Below, one piece after another: positions 1 through 12,600 of a DNA stretch of 64,000 bases; within the stretch, counting starts at the first letter, position 1; each line of letters opens with the position of its first letter. Position numbers and translations under genes: made by a program. The notes under the pieces are model-generated. The model had not been told where the DNA came from. It saw only the letters and a list, made by a program, of their open reading frames with translations, and searched no databases. Source of the DNA: Notospermus geniculatus (Eukaryota; Nemertea; Pilidiophora; Heteronemertea; Lineidae); assembly GCA_002633025.1 (NCBI GenBank), contig NMRB01001312.1:31064-95063 (forward strand), given 5' to 3'.

Positions 1-70
1 GGGGGGGGGGGGGGCATTATGTCGAGGCATGTGTGTCGGTGTCAGTGTCCATTAACATTCCGTCAATAGG

Positions 71-345
71 GCCATCTTGAAATCGTTTTCCATCAATAAC
101 TTGAGAACCCTTTGAGCAATCACCTCGAACTCGCCCTCTCTCCACCAGTGGTCGATATGTGAAAATGACCAGCTTTCCCACCCATCCAAGATGGCGTCTG
201 TGGTGGCCATCTTGAAATCGTTTTCCATCAATAACTTGAGAACCCTTTGAGCAATCAACTCGAACTCGCCCTCTTTCCACCAGGGGTTGATATGTGAGAA
301 ACACATGAAAAATAACCCTGTCATCATTACTTCCTGTTGAAAGCA
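71..345. repeat. Tandem duplication, period about 135 bp
   Basis: The word GCCATCTTGAAATCG starts at 71 and again at 206, and about 130 bp following each are near-identical (ending with the CGAACTCGCCCTCT / CGATATGTGA block). A related single copy of the right part occurs at 10937-11045, so this is a dispersed repeat that duplicated locally. Confidence 0.8.
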
Positions 346-476
346 GGGAGATATGCGATGAGCTCCCCATCAACGTTGCTTTAGTTTGGTTTAAACAGCA
401 AGTATGTTTCACGCGAAAAAAAGTGTATCCACTGTCTTGTACATCCTAGATTCTGACATATCAGTTTCATTTTCAG

Positions 477-661
477 ACCTACACAGGCAGTATCTTAGTG
501 GCCGTCAACCCATATACGTTCTTCAAAATCTACGGGTTAGATATGGTGAAGAAGTATGAAGGAAAGGTCCTCGGTGCTTTGCCACCACATTTGTTTGCCA
601 TTGGAAATGAGAGTTTCATGCAAATGCAAAGGAACAAAGAAAATCAAGTTGTCGTTATCAG
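477..661 (+). CDS. MYO15A: Myosin-XV exon: motor N-terminal core
   Basis: Begins after acceptor TTTTCAG and ends before donor GTCAGT. It starts in phase 0 and leaves two bases (AG) that join the next exon to give the Ser before the P-loop. Encodes the myosin head segment with [16 protein letters not shown], the conserved strand and loop near the purine-binding region (NPYxxFxxY type). Earlier motor exons are not in the window. Confidence 0.93.
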
Positions 662-3600
662 GTCAGTGCATTATTTGTCTCATTGTTTTACCCACTGTCT
701 AGTCAGTTTTGGATAGTTCTCCACTTTCTTTAACTCATCTGCTCCTAGAGTCCAGCAGACGACAACTTCAGTCAAAGATTTCTCACATCCTATGGTATCG
801 ATTGAAAAATATTTGAAGAAAGGTTGTTCCCATCAACCATCTGAAGAATATTTCTTCAAATTCTTTCCAATTCATTGCCAAGGATTTTAGAAAACTTAAC
901 AGAAGATGCTGTCTGCTCCAACCTGGGGGCAGATGAGTTAAGGTAGGTGTCACACTGAAGTACATGTAGTTCTCAAAACATCCTGTCCCGTCCTAAAAAA
1001 ATTGTAAAGCGGGCTAGAACGTGTAATGTTGGCCAGATAATGTCACGAAGTGCTGGTGCACCCTTCCCGTCCGAGCCTGTCCATGAAGTTTGTAAAAACA
1101 CTGTAAAAAGTTGCCACTTTAACGCCCACTCCGTTCGCACACAGTTTGAGCCCGTTCGGCAACATTTTGAAGAACGTACTGAGAACTAGCTCAGTGTGAT
1201 GGGGCATTAGATTGATGGTCAAGGTAGACATTGTACCAGTACGAGATGCTGTTGTATGACCTCTTGGGTAGATATAAGTTGCGCTTCCACTACAAACAAA
1301 GCCGGTATTTGTCCGCTCTTATTCTGCTTCCATTACAGAATTGCCGGGTTTAATAAGTCCGGTTCTATTAAGTGCGGATCTATTTAGATCGGCTATGCTA
1401 TCCAAACTAAATAGATCCGCACTTAATAGAACCGGACTAAATTAAACCCGGCAATTCTGTAATGGAAGCAGAATAAGAGCGGACAAATACCGGCTTTTTT
1501 TGTAGTGGAAGCGCAACTTATGCTATCCGAACTAAATAGATCCGCACTAAAATAGAACCGGACTTATTAAACACGGCAATTCTGCAATGGAAGCAGAATA
1601 AGAGCGGACAAATACCGGCTTTTTTTGTAGTGGAAGCGCAACTATAAAGTGATTAGCAGTTAGTTGTATGATTGAACCTGTATTATCTCAGTCGCAAAAT
1701 GGAACTGCACACACATTAGAGAATCATCTAAAGGCAAGTCGTTGGGGTTCATGATCTACATGTAGGCCTACAGAATTACTTTAGTTTTGTCTGTCTAAGG
1801 TCCCTTCAGGATATTCATGCCAGTATTTATGCCTAGCCTCCTGGAATACCTGTACAATGGGTAAGTCGATTCCATTCAACAAAATTGACCAACGCCCATG
1901 TTGCAGGCTGTTTGCACTGACGATCAAGGCCTGAGTTACCACACCCCCACAGTGTCAGTGTCTTTATCGTCCAGTTTTTGTGGCTGTCCTAGGCCTATAA
2001 AAATCATCAGCAGGCCTGATCGCTTATCGAAGAGGTCAATTTCAAAATGACCACAGACACTCGGATCACTGCTCTCTCCGTTGCGCCATTCAGATGAGCC
2101 ATCAAACAACTTCATTATTCTCCATCTTTGCCTGTGCTAGCCAGTCATATTGAAAGGCCTTTAACTTGGCCAGTGCATTCATAATGAATTGGTGCTTAAT
2201 GAAGGGACCTTAGACAGATGAAAGTAAAGTACTATACAATTCCTGTATAGAGGTTTCCCACTGACGTCACACGGCCGCCATACTGGCCATCAAAATGAAG
2301 CCATGGAGGCTGCCATCTTGTTCTCGGTTCAAAAGTTTAGCGGCCCGTAGAGACCACTGGGAGCATACAACTCAACAAATCACTTTACCTCTCACAGTTT
2401 CTGAACATAAGTAGTTGGTCTGGTGTGAAAACCGTGTTGAAAACAAAGCGAATCATCCATACGACTTGCGGTAGACAGTGGTGGAAGAGGCCCGATGACT
2501 GCCGACAACGTCCAAAAACGCTGTGTTGATGCTGCGACGTTGCGTCATTTGACGGCCAATATGGCGGACATTTTGAGCTGTGACGTCACGTGGGAAACCT
2601 CTATATGATATTCAATTCTATTGCAGTGGAGAAAGTGGTGCTGGGAAAACAGAGAGTACGAAATTGTTGCTGAGGTACTTGGCTGCTGTGAACAAGACAA
2701 ATAACAATATTGTCACTGAACAGATTTTGGAGGCAAGCCCTCTGTTGGAATCATTTGGAAATGCCAAAACAATACGCAATGACAACTCTAGTAGATTTGG
2801 GAAGTATGTGGAGGTTCACTTTAATAAGTAAGTATGACGATGGAGTCCTCTAGGCACCCCTTTGTTTAAGGAATTAAACCCGAGGCGGAGGGTCTTGGTT
2901 GCGACACCAAACCCGCGAGGGTGGAGCTAAAATGTAGTCCAAACCCGAGGCGCTTCGCCGAGGGTTTGGACGGAATTTTTGCTCCACCCGAGCNCCTCTA
3001 CGCACCCCTTTGTTGGTTTCTATAAACCATGAGAGAGTTCTGTGATTTGTATCGTGTTGATGATGGATAGACAATTATCAAATTGATGTAAACGACAAAG
3101 ATATGTGCACTTCCACCGAAATCGCAACCATAACCTTGGTCTGAAACTAAATGACGTGACGCAGAGAACCCACAACAGTGACTTCGACGACGTCGCATCT
3201 GAGTCGACCATGGCTGAATCATGGATTGCGTCACGTCAGCTGGTTTCAGATCGAGGTTGCGGTTTCGATTTCGGCGGAAGTGCGCAGATCTGCAAATTCG
3301 AGAATCGTCTATTGACAGAAGGCTTTGCATTTATTGATCCCACCCATAGGCCAAGTTTGGGTTTGATCTGAGTTGGCCACCTGGTGGTCAAAGCTGAAAC
3401 ACGATTGGTACAACAATTCCTGAACTAATGGCCGATTCAACTCCTGATATTTTTCATAGGTACCCTAATAAGGATACCATTAGGCCTATGGACATAAATG
3501 TAGATGCCTTCGACATGTGTTCGCCAAGTTTTAGCCCCATCGAGCTTCAAATATGGCCGCAAATTGGCTGTTTGGAAAATTGATTCACTAGCAACTAGAA

Positions 3601-6600
3601 AGTTCCAACCTGGTCTGACCCTCCACATGTATCTGTTTATGAGAGTTTGACCATGAACATATCACACTGGAACTTCACATAGTCATTCAGGCGAACACTT
3701 GGTCCCTGGTTCATTTCATTCCCTTTCTTGAATTACACAAGCCATCAATGCGTCAACCTCCTCTTATGTTCTTTTTCCAGTGGTGCAATATCAGGTGCAA
3801 AAATCTCAGAATATCTGCTCGAGAAGTCCAGGGTGGTGGCACATGTAAGTAACCTGAAGCCTGCCGCACATGGGCGATTTTTCGAGCGATTTTCTAGGCG
3901 ACTGGCCTTGCGACCACAGCAGCGACTGAACATATTTTCAGTTTTTTTAGTTTTTGTTGACTCGTTCGTGACAAATGCTTCATTGGAAGATCAGTGATGT
4001 CGCGGATGACATCACTGATCGACCTCTAACGTAATTATCGTATGCGACGTAGTAGTCGCATCGGTAGTCGCCCCCATTTTAGTCGCCCGTGTGCGCCATG
4101 CTTGAATAAGCTTATGCTTGTTGCAGACAAACAAGTTGGGTGTAAATTCGCTGTTCCAGTAGGCACTATTACATACAGTACAGGTCACAATTGACATCCC
4201 AACGGCTTCGCGTAAGTTACTCGTAAGTTACGCGTAACTTACGAGTAACTCACGGCTTTGGTTTTGCGTAACTCACCACATAACTCGCCAAAATCGCGTA
4301 ACTCGTTTCGTAAATCACTGCGTAGCTAGCGAAATTCGCGTAACTCACCCCGTAACTCACCTCGTAAGTTGCACGTAACATAGCTCGTGAGTTGTTGCGT
4401 AAGTTACGAGTGACTTACGAGTAACTTACGCGAATTTAGGGATGTCAATTGTGACCTGTACTGTACACTGTAATTTTGATATTTTGAACTTTCCAAAATT
4501 TTGATGCAGAAATACATGTAAATGCACCGGTATGTGACCCGGCACATCAAATCAGGTATTAAGTCACACCCGATGTGAACCAGGATGAACCAAAAAAATA
4601 CTCCAGGAGATAAAGGAAGAAAGCTAATCACTCAGATTTTGCAAAAGACAGACAATATGCCTTGGCCTACTGAAATTGACAAAACGTTGGTCTCAACCTG
4701 CCAACTTCAGAGCGACTTACAGTACGTTGCACAACTGACCTCCCTTTATCCGCGTACCTTCCTCGGACGTGGTGCGGAATGTAACCTTCAGTTCATCGCG
4801 GATGGTACGAGTACGTCACGCGTCTCTGTTGCGGTCTGAGTCCGGTCCGGTCTGAGTACAGTTCACTTCAACCGGACCGAAATGTTTGGCAGTGTAAACG
4901 CGGCTTATGTATGTTTGATGAGAGCGCTTGTCTTTAGTTACCAGTAGATGTACCGGGTAGGTGCAGCCAAAATTTTCAGTAAATTCAAATAGCACCGATT
5001 ATTGTTTGCCATTCTAGGCTCAAGATGAGCGAACCTATCATGTGTTCTATGAGATGTTGGCAGGAATGGATCCTGAGCAGAAGAAGAAATACGGACTGCT
5101 GGCAGCCAGTAACTATCTGTACCTGAATCAAGGTGGTACTGTCGAGATCCAAGCCAAAATGGATACAGATGACTTCCATGCACTCGTGTCATCTATGGAG
5201 ATTCTCAGCTTCACAAGGCAAGAGCAGGACACGATTTTCAAGATCTTAGCAGCAGTGTTGCACATGGGAAATGTGTACTTTGTGAAAAAGAAGGTGAGTT
5301 GTGCATAGATTTAATTTCAATCCAAATCATTTTTTGTTCCATTTTTTGTTAGTGCATATCGCAAGCAAAACATATGCTAACTTTTATGAATACCTGCCCT
5401 TGTCTCTACAATAATTTGATAACCGATCGAGATTTTATATTTCTTCAGCAAACCTTATTACAAGCATATATTGCTACCTATCTGCATATAGACTTGTTCT
5501 GCTAATGACATCTTTTGGTCGTTTTTTGTATCGGTATCTTTCATTCCAGCCTCCGGATGATCATTATGTGGACATCGGATCTGACGGTGAAATAAAGTGG
5601 GTCTCCCATTTATTGGAGTTGGATGAGCATTGGCTGCATAGGGCTGTAACAATGAAACTGACAGTGAGTTAATTACCTTCTCAAAGCACATGCACAGTAT
5701 CTCACATAACATGCATAAGTAAGTATACCCCTCACATTTCGACAACTAATTTATCATACCGGTATTTTTTCAAGGGACAACATTACAGAAATAGAACTTG
5801 AGTACCGGTATATATTCTAGAGTGTCATTAGGCCTTTTTACACGGTGCCGGTGTGTTCTGGATTGAGACTAGTTCGAGGAGGGTTCGGTTATTTTTCCCT
5901 GTGTAAAAGCGAAACAACTGACCTCCACCTTCCTCAGGCCAGTTCAGTTCGCCGCGTGAGTCTCGGGAAGGTGGAGGTAGTTGCAGGTCAGTTATTCTCT
6001 CGTGTAAAAGCGAACCGACCTCCACCGGCCTCATGCGGGATTCAGCACGCTCCTAGAGTGACATCACTCGCGTATCGCGTACTTGCTGTAAGTTACCTGT
6101 GAAGAAATCACGCGCGTGATCTCTCAGGCACTTCTCATGCTGTTAGAAGCATAGTTTATCAATTTTTAGTGATTATTTCCGGGATATTTTTTAGTTATGA
6201 TAATTGTAAGTGTTGATACACGCCATGTAGCGGCACGCATTTGAACGAACCGACCTCGAACTAGATCGAGTTGGGTTACTGAACCCGCACTGTGTAAAAG
6301 CGATCAATCCATCCTGAACCGAACCCGCCCGAGGAGGGTGGAGGTAGGTTTCCTCGAACCAGCACCGTGTAAAAAGGCCTGTTGTACAACATGTGTAGCA
6401 GTGTAGATTTACTGCACTGTCCAGATAACTGAACACACAATCACTGTTTCCAAAATGGGTGGAATATAGAATATATTCAGGTTTCATTTCTGTAACACTG
6501 TCCCTTGAAAAGATATAATACCCGTATTTTTCGGACTATAAGGCGCGGCCTTTTTCCTTGAAGAAGGGTCTAAAATTGGGGGTGCGCCTTATAGGGTGGT

Positions 6601-9600
6601 GCGCCTTATCTGCAGATCCAGTCTGACAATTTGATCAGAAGTGTCAAGAACTGATGAAGTTTCAGTTAGGCCTAATTTGTCACAACAAGCTAAGAAATCA
6701 TACAACCAGATCCATCAGTACCAACAGCAGAATTGCAGATGTCAATGGGTTCAAACAAGGCAATCAGACCCTGTGATTGTCAGCTTGGCTGTTGTTGGGT
6801 CAATGCACACTGAGCAGCCATTCATTGTATGTGTATAATATGCACTGACGGGACTGCGCCATAGGGAGGTGCGCCTTATGTATGGATTTCGTCAGAGATT
6901 TTGGGTGAAATTGGGGGTGCGCCCTATAGTCGCGAAAATACGGTAAGTTAATTGTCGAAATGTGAGGGGTGTATTCACTCATTTGAGATACTGCACATGC
7001 CAGCGGAATTGTCTGTCAAGTTTGTCACATTGAATGCAGTGTTCTGCGAATTTTGTTGCGCATTGAACACAGACGCTCTCATCTGAAGTGTGAATGAAGC
7101 TTACATTACGGCAGTACGATCAGGGCTGTAGCTAGCTTTTTTTCGCTAGGGGGCATTTTAAGCAAACGAGCTGACCGGACGTAGGCTTGGCCTTCGAGCG
7201 CCAAAGGGATGTGTTTTGCGGGGGTCTGGGGAGCTCCCCCAGAAAAATTTTGAAAATTAGAAGCTCTGAGATGCGATTTGAGGTCAATTTCCTGCACTCT
7301 GAGACACGAACAATTCTGATCTTTTATCCCATTTGATTTTGATGAAAAAATTTTTTTTGAACAATTGGCCTGGGGGGGGGGCTAGCTATGCTAGCTACAG
7401 GCCTGATGACCTGGGGACCTTGTACATCCTTGACCATTGCAATGGTATCAATTGAATGTTTGCAGCAAGCCCGACAGGAACGTGTCCTCTCTCCGTTCAC
7501 GTTGGATCAAGCTGTAGATGCAAGGGACGCCATATCAAAAAGCCTATACTCGCAGTTATTCTCATGGCTGGTGTCTCGGATCAACACGATTGTCTGCCAA
7601 GGAGAAAAAATTAACTCAATAGCCATCCTTGACATATTTGGCTTTGAGGTAAGTAATACCTGTTCAATAGACGATTCTCAATTTAGCAGATCTGTACACT
7701 TCAGCCGAAATACAGGATATTCCTCTAAAAGAGTGTAGCACCTGACGGGACAGCGTCCAAGACGTCCCGCACGTCATTCATGATGTTTTGAGGCGAGACG
7801 AAAAAAAATCAGATTGTTTCACGACGTCATGATCGCTGAAACAACCGGATTGTTTTTCGAGTCACGTCATGCGTTCAGAAATGATGTGCGGGACGTCATG
7901 ACGCTGTCCCGTCAGGTGCTGCGCTCTTTTGGAGTGATAGAGTCTATTGCAACCACAACCTCGATCTGAAACAGGGGGACGTGATGCAGTCCATGATTCA
8001 GCAATGGCGACTCTGATGCAACATCTTCAAAGTCACTGTCATGGGGTTGTCTACATCATGTCATTCAGCTTCAGATCGAGGTTGTGGTTGAGATTTTGGT
8101 GGAGTTGTGCAGATCTTTGTCGTTTGCGTCAATTTGAGAATGGTCCGTGCTAAGATTTTATTGTATTGGTTTCTTGAACGTTCAACAGAATGATACAGTG
8201 AGTAAGTGTCCGAGGCTCAGCCATCAAGCATTATTAGCCCCGGAGGTGCAAGAATATACGTGAAATAAATTACACACTAAATCAAGATGAACCGAATCTA
8301 AAAACCAAGTACACACGACAGAACATGAGTGAAAATTGATCTGAGAAAGAGCAAACAAAACAAATCAGGCGACAAAAAGGACTAAGAAACTAAATACAAA
8401 GGATACATGCTAAGATGGTCAACTTGTAGGCTACGCAACATTTCCCTATTGTCGTTGTGCCTGGTCACTGTTGAAATGTACTAAATCTTAAGCGGGTGAT
8501 CCACTGTCGCGATTTTGGCTTGAGACGGGGTTGCGGTCCCTTGCGATCACCTTAAATGGCAATGGGAAGTCCTTATAAGGTAACCGCAAGGGAACGCAAC
8601 CGCGTCTGAAGCCAAAATCGCGACAGTGGATCACCAGCTTTACTTGGATGCCCTGTGTGCAGTGCTGCCAACTATTGTTTGAAATGCACCCAATAATGCT
8701 TTGGCTTCTTCCAGGATTTCAAAGTGAATGGCTTCGAGCAGTTCTGCATAAATTATGCAAATGAGACATTGCAGTTCTACTTCAACAAGCACATCTTCAA
8801 GTTAGAGCAGCAGGAATACAGCAAGGAGAAGATCGCGTGGTCGTTTATTTCTTACTCGGATAATCAACCTGTGATTGATCTGATCTCAAGGAAACCGGTC
8901 GGTGTCATCCATCTTTTGGATGATGAAAGCAACTTCCCTCAGGTAAGTTCATCATACACGAGAACAATGCAGATTCTTACTGACGGTGCGGAAACCTTAC
9001 CAGGAGTTGCAGGGCTCGAAAATAGTCCGGTGCTCCGCCGCTTTTGCGCCTACATGTAGCAACCACACAACAACGCCAGACGCAGGTCAAAACCTGGGTT
9101 GTCTGGCGCTATAAATAGCGCCAGGCTCATCTGGCTGTTTAATTTATGCAGTGTACTGAATCACACTGGTCACGTCATAAGGCAATTCCACCCGCGTAGT
9201 CAGGGAATCCCACAATGTCATCACTCAACTTGGCCAATCAAATATCCGATGTTCTGAATTCAATCTCATAATTTATTCGTTTGCTAAAACTGGTGCCTGT
9301 CTTTACCGTGTACACATTGCCCATGCAGAGTGCATGCACAAGCATCAAGCGAAGCGAAGGCGCTAATGGCGGATCGGCGCAAATATTTTTAGCTTCAGAG
9401 GACTTAGAAACAGCTCCGGAGAGAGCATATATTTTCAATAGTCGGAAGCTGTTTTTAGTTCAGGCGTTAAAACCTTATTTTCGAGCCCTGAGTTGTTGCA
9501 GCACATGAATGCATGCCCCACAGAGCAGATACATGTATGTTGCCAGCTTTTGTCAGTTAAAGGAGCTGGACGTCCAAGTTGTAAACACTCACTCACTGGT

Positions 9601-12600
9601 TCTCTATCCACGCGACGCCTGCGGTGCTGCCACCTATTGTCGGTGATATGTACTGACGTGAATATCGTGAGTGAGTTGCATTGGACTGGGCACCAGTCTA
9701 ACGATCACGGGGCGCTACTGGTGCTGCCACCTTCACGAAGGAATAAAACTAGTTTGCCGAACAAACTGGTTTGTTTACAACTTGGACGTCGAACTCCTTT
9801 AAGTATGACAGTAGTAATAATCCTCTGTGATTATCTCCACGCTTTTAAAAAAAGTGGGGAGATATTGTTTTACCCTCTGCTGTCTGTTCGTCCGTCCGAA
9901 AGTGCAGGCCTCTCAATTACGTAAAGTACACACCGTCAACGGTGTAAGCGCCCAAATTCATAAGAAGACCAAATTCAGGCAAGATGCCCAATTTCAAGCT
10001 GTAAGAATGATAAGTCATTAATAAAATGCAGTTCACAAACTCCTCACAGCGCCAGCTGATGATCGTCAAATGCTGCAAGTGACCGATTTTAACATTTTAA
10101 TCTGACAGAGCTTGTTATATTTCCAAGTCCATTTCTCCCAAACCCCTGACAGAATTCCTGTATAATCTATTTGGCTGTCATGCAGAAAGAATGCCCTATC
10201 CAGTCATATCAAATTTGTTGGCTACATTTCTTACAGCAAGGAGATATTTACTTAAATAACTGATCTCCCTTCATAGCCGCATTGGTCATCGACAATCTTT
10301 TGGCGGGAAATCTGGGCCAGTGTCACTAATGTATGCAGCACAGTGACTGCATGAGTCATCAAGTTAGCACTAGATGGCGACACTACTACTTTGTACAGAG
10401 TGTATCAATAACAACAGAACATTTTTGGAACATTTTTCTGCAATGTAGGCCTACATGTATGTCAATAGCTGTAGAGGGTGTCGGCAATAATGATGTGGAA
10501 TTCCCGCAGGGTGAATCAATAACAATCATGGAATATTGATAAATTGTTTTGAAATAAAGTGAAAAAGTTGTTTACTGGCTATTAATATGCCTAGCCAGGC
10601 TACTCCACATCTGAAAAAGCCCAAATTAGAGGAAAATTAGCGCAGCGCCGTAAAAAGCCCAAATTCTGGAAAAGAAGGGGGTATCCCAAAGTGTGTAATT
10701 GAGAGGCCTGGAAAGTGACACTTTGCATGTAAGTGGGGTTCAGTGGTATGCAGATTTTGTCTGATACAGGTCCATAAAAAATCGATCAAATTGACTTTTA
10801 CATTGTCGTATCTGGAAAACTAGGGGCAAACGGACTGGAAACGGACCAGATCTGTGCGCCAATGAATCACGCTTTAGAACGTTTTAGGTACCGGTACTCT
10901 ACTACTAATGTGCATCACACCCTTTGCGTTCCGATCCAACTCGCCCTCTTTCCACCAGGGGTCGATATGTGAAAAACACATGAAAAATAACCATGTCACC
11001 ATTACTTCCTATGGAAGCAGGGAGATATGTGATGGGTTCCCATTGACATTGCTCTTGTTCATTTTAGGGTACTGATTATACCTTCCTCGACAAGTGTCAC
11101 TACAATCATGCCAACAATCCTCTGTACGGTAAACCACGGATGTCTGCTCCTACTTTCATGGTGCGCCATTATGCGGGTAAACTGACGTACACCGTGACGA
11201 ACTTCCTGGAGAGAAATAAGGATACGCTCAGGGCAGACGTTCTGGATCTTCTGTCACAGAGTAAAAACAAAGTAAGTATGCAGGGCTTTCGATTGCACCT
11301 GGAGTCACAATTTTCTGTTTACTAATTTGGACACATCCAAGACACATTGTGTCCTTTTATTTATATCAGTTGAAAACCGCCCGGTCGTCAAAGTCAGGTT
11401 CCCACCCTCTGCGCTTACCTTTATGTGTTCTTTACATTCTCCTGCGTTAATATTTACCGCAAGTTGCACAACCCACCTGAAAACTCCTGACAACTTGGCC
11501 CTAAATTTTTCCTGGACTGACCTTAAAAAGCCTTAAAAAGGCCTTAATTTTGCTCACCAGAAAGCTGCAGGAACCATGCTGATGGCATTTGACTGAAACG
11601 GGAAAGATTACAATTACTGTCCAATTCATCACTTGACGTGGGAACTCTATGGGTCGTATTCATGAAGCGGTTCTATCGTTAGAACCGTCTTAGGCCGGTT
11701 CCAAGAACAGTGTTTGACGTTACCTGGAACCGACCTAAGGCGGTTCTAACGATAGAACCGCTTTATGAATACGACCCTATATGTCTTGTTTTGTAACAGA
11801 TGATCTCATCAATGTTTGAAGAACTGAGAGACAAAGCCCTCAAGAAGACAGTGAACAAAAGGACAGGAACGTTTGTGACGGTAAAGCCTCGTGCTTTGAC
11901 AGTCGTGTCACACTTTCAAGAGTCCTTGGTCAGCCTGATTGAGCAGATGTCAAAGTAAGCAGTTTGCATAATACAGTAAACTTTGCACAAAAGGCTTCCT
12001 GCACATATACTGCGTTCACATTAAATGCGATTTCAATCCAAATTCCGTATAGACCAGTCCCCGGAATTCGCATTGGTTATATCGGATTAAGCGTTGGGGT
12101 CACATTACAGCTATTTCGGATTGAATTCGAATCAAACACCATCACACTGAATGCAGGTTAAACTATGCTCCTCTAATAACACTTTTATTAATTCCTCGCA
12201 CATGTGCGCACAGGAAGTACATTCCGGCGAAATCGCTGATTCGGAACAAGCGCGCCACACTTGAATCTCGATTCGATTCAGCCGATGCGGAATAGATGTT
12301 TCGGATTGAATTCACAATAACAAACCGGACTCGTTTCGGCTTCAATTCGGTATTTAGCAAATTGAGTGTGGCGTGTTGGTCTGCAATAAGGCTTTATTGC
12401 GAATTCAATTCGGAATAAAGCCCAGTGTGAACGCAGCTATAGAAGTATAAGGTACCGGTATATGAACATGCAGGTCAACAGTGACTTCACGGTCACGAAT
12501 CCTTTGTGACTTCTATGTACAGGAAGCCTAACGGACCTGCATATTACGGATCCTTGCATATAACGGATTGAAAGTCCAGTCCAAGTCTGAAGCATTTCCA

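Larger units (their letters stand above)
5687..7001. mobile_element. Three-layer nested inverted-repeat composite
   Basis: Outer arms 5687-5822 and its complement at 6468-7001 (shared words CCCTCACATTTCGACAA and CAAGGGACA). The right arm is split by a separate element at 6519-6945, and the loop contains a third element at 5831-6379. The whole fills the intron between exons at 5550 and 7466 from 23 bp after the donor. Confidence 0.8.

Noticed and set aside
1-14. Poly-G at the window start
   Set aside because: A homopolymer cut by the window edge; could be sequencing or assembly noise.
4176-4463. Closely spaced repeats of CGTAACTTACG, CRISPR-like at first sight
   Set aside because: Unit lengths vary, there are no unique spacers, ends are inverted repeats with TA targets, and the context is a eukaryotic intron.
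9493-9924. 143-codon + strand open frame
   Set aside because: Covers a TTAA-flanked MITE (9557-9802), Cys/Leu-rich composition, no homology or splice context.
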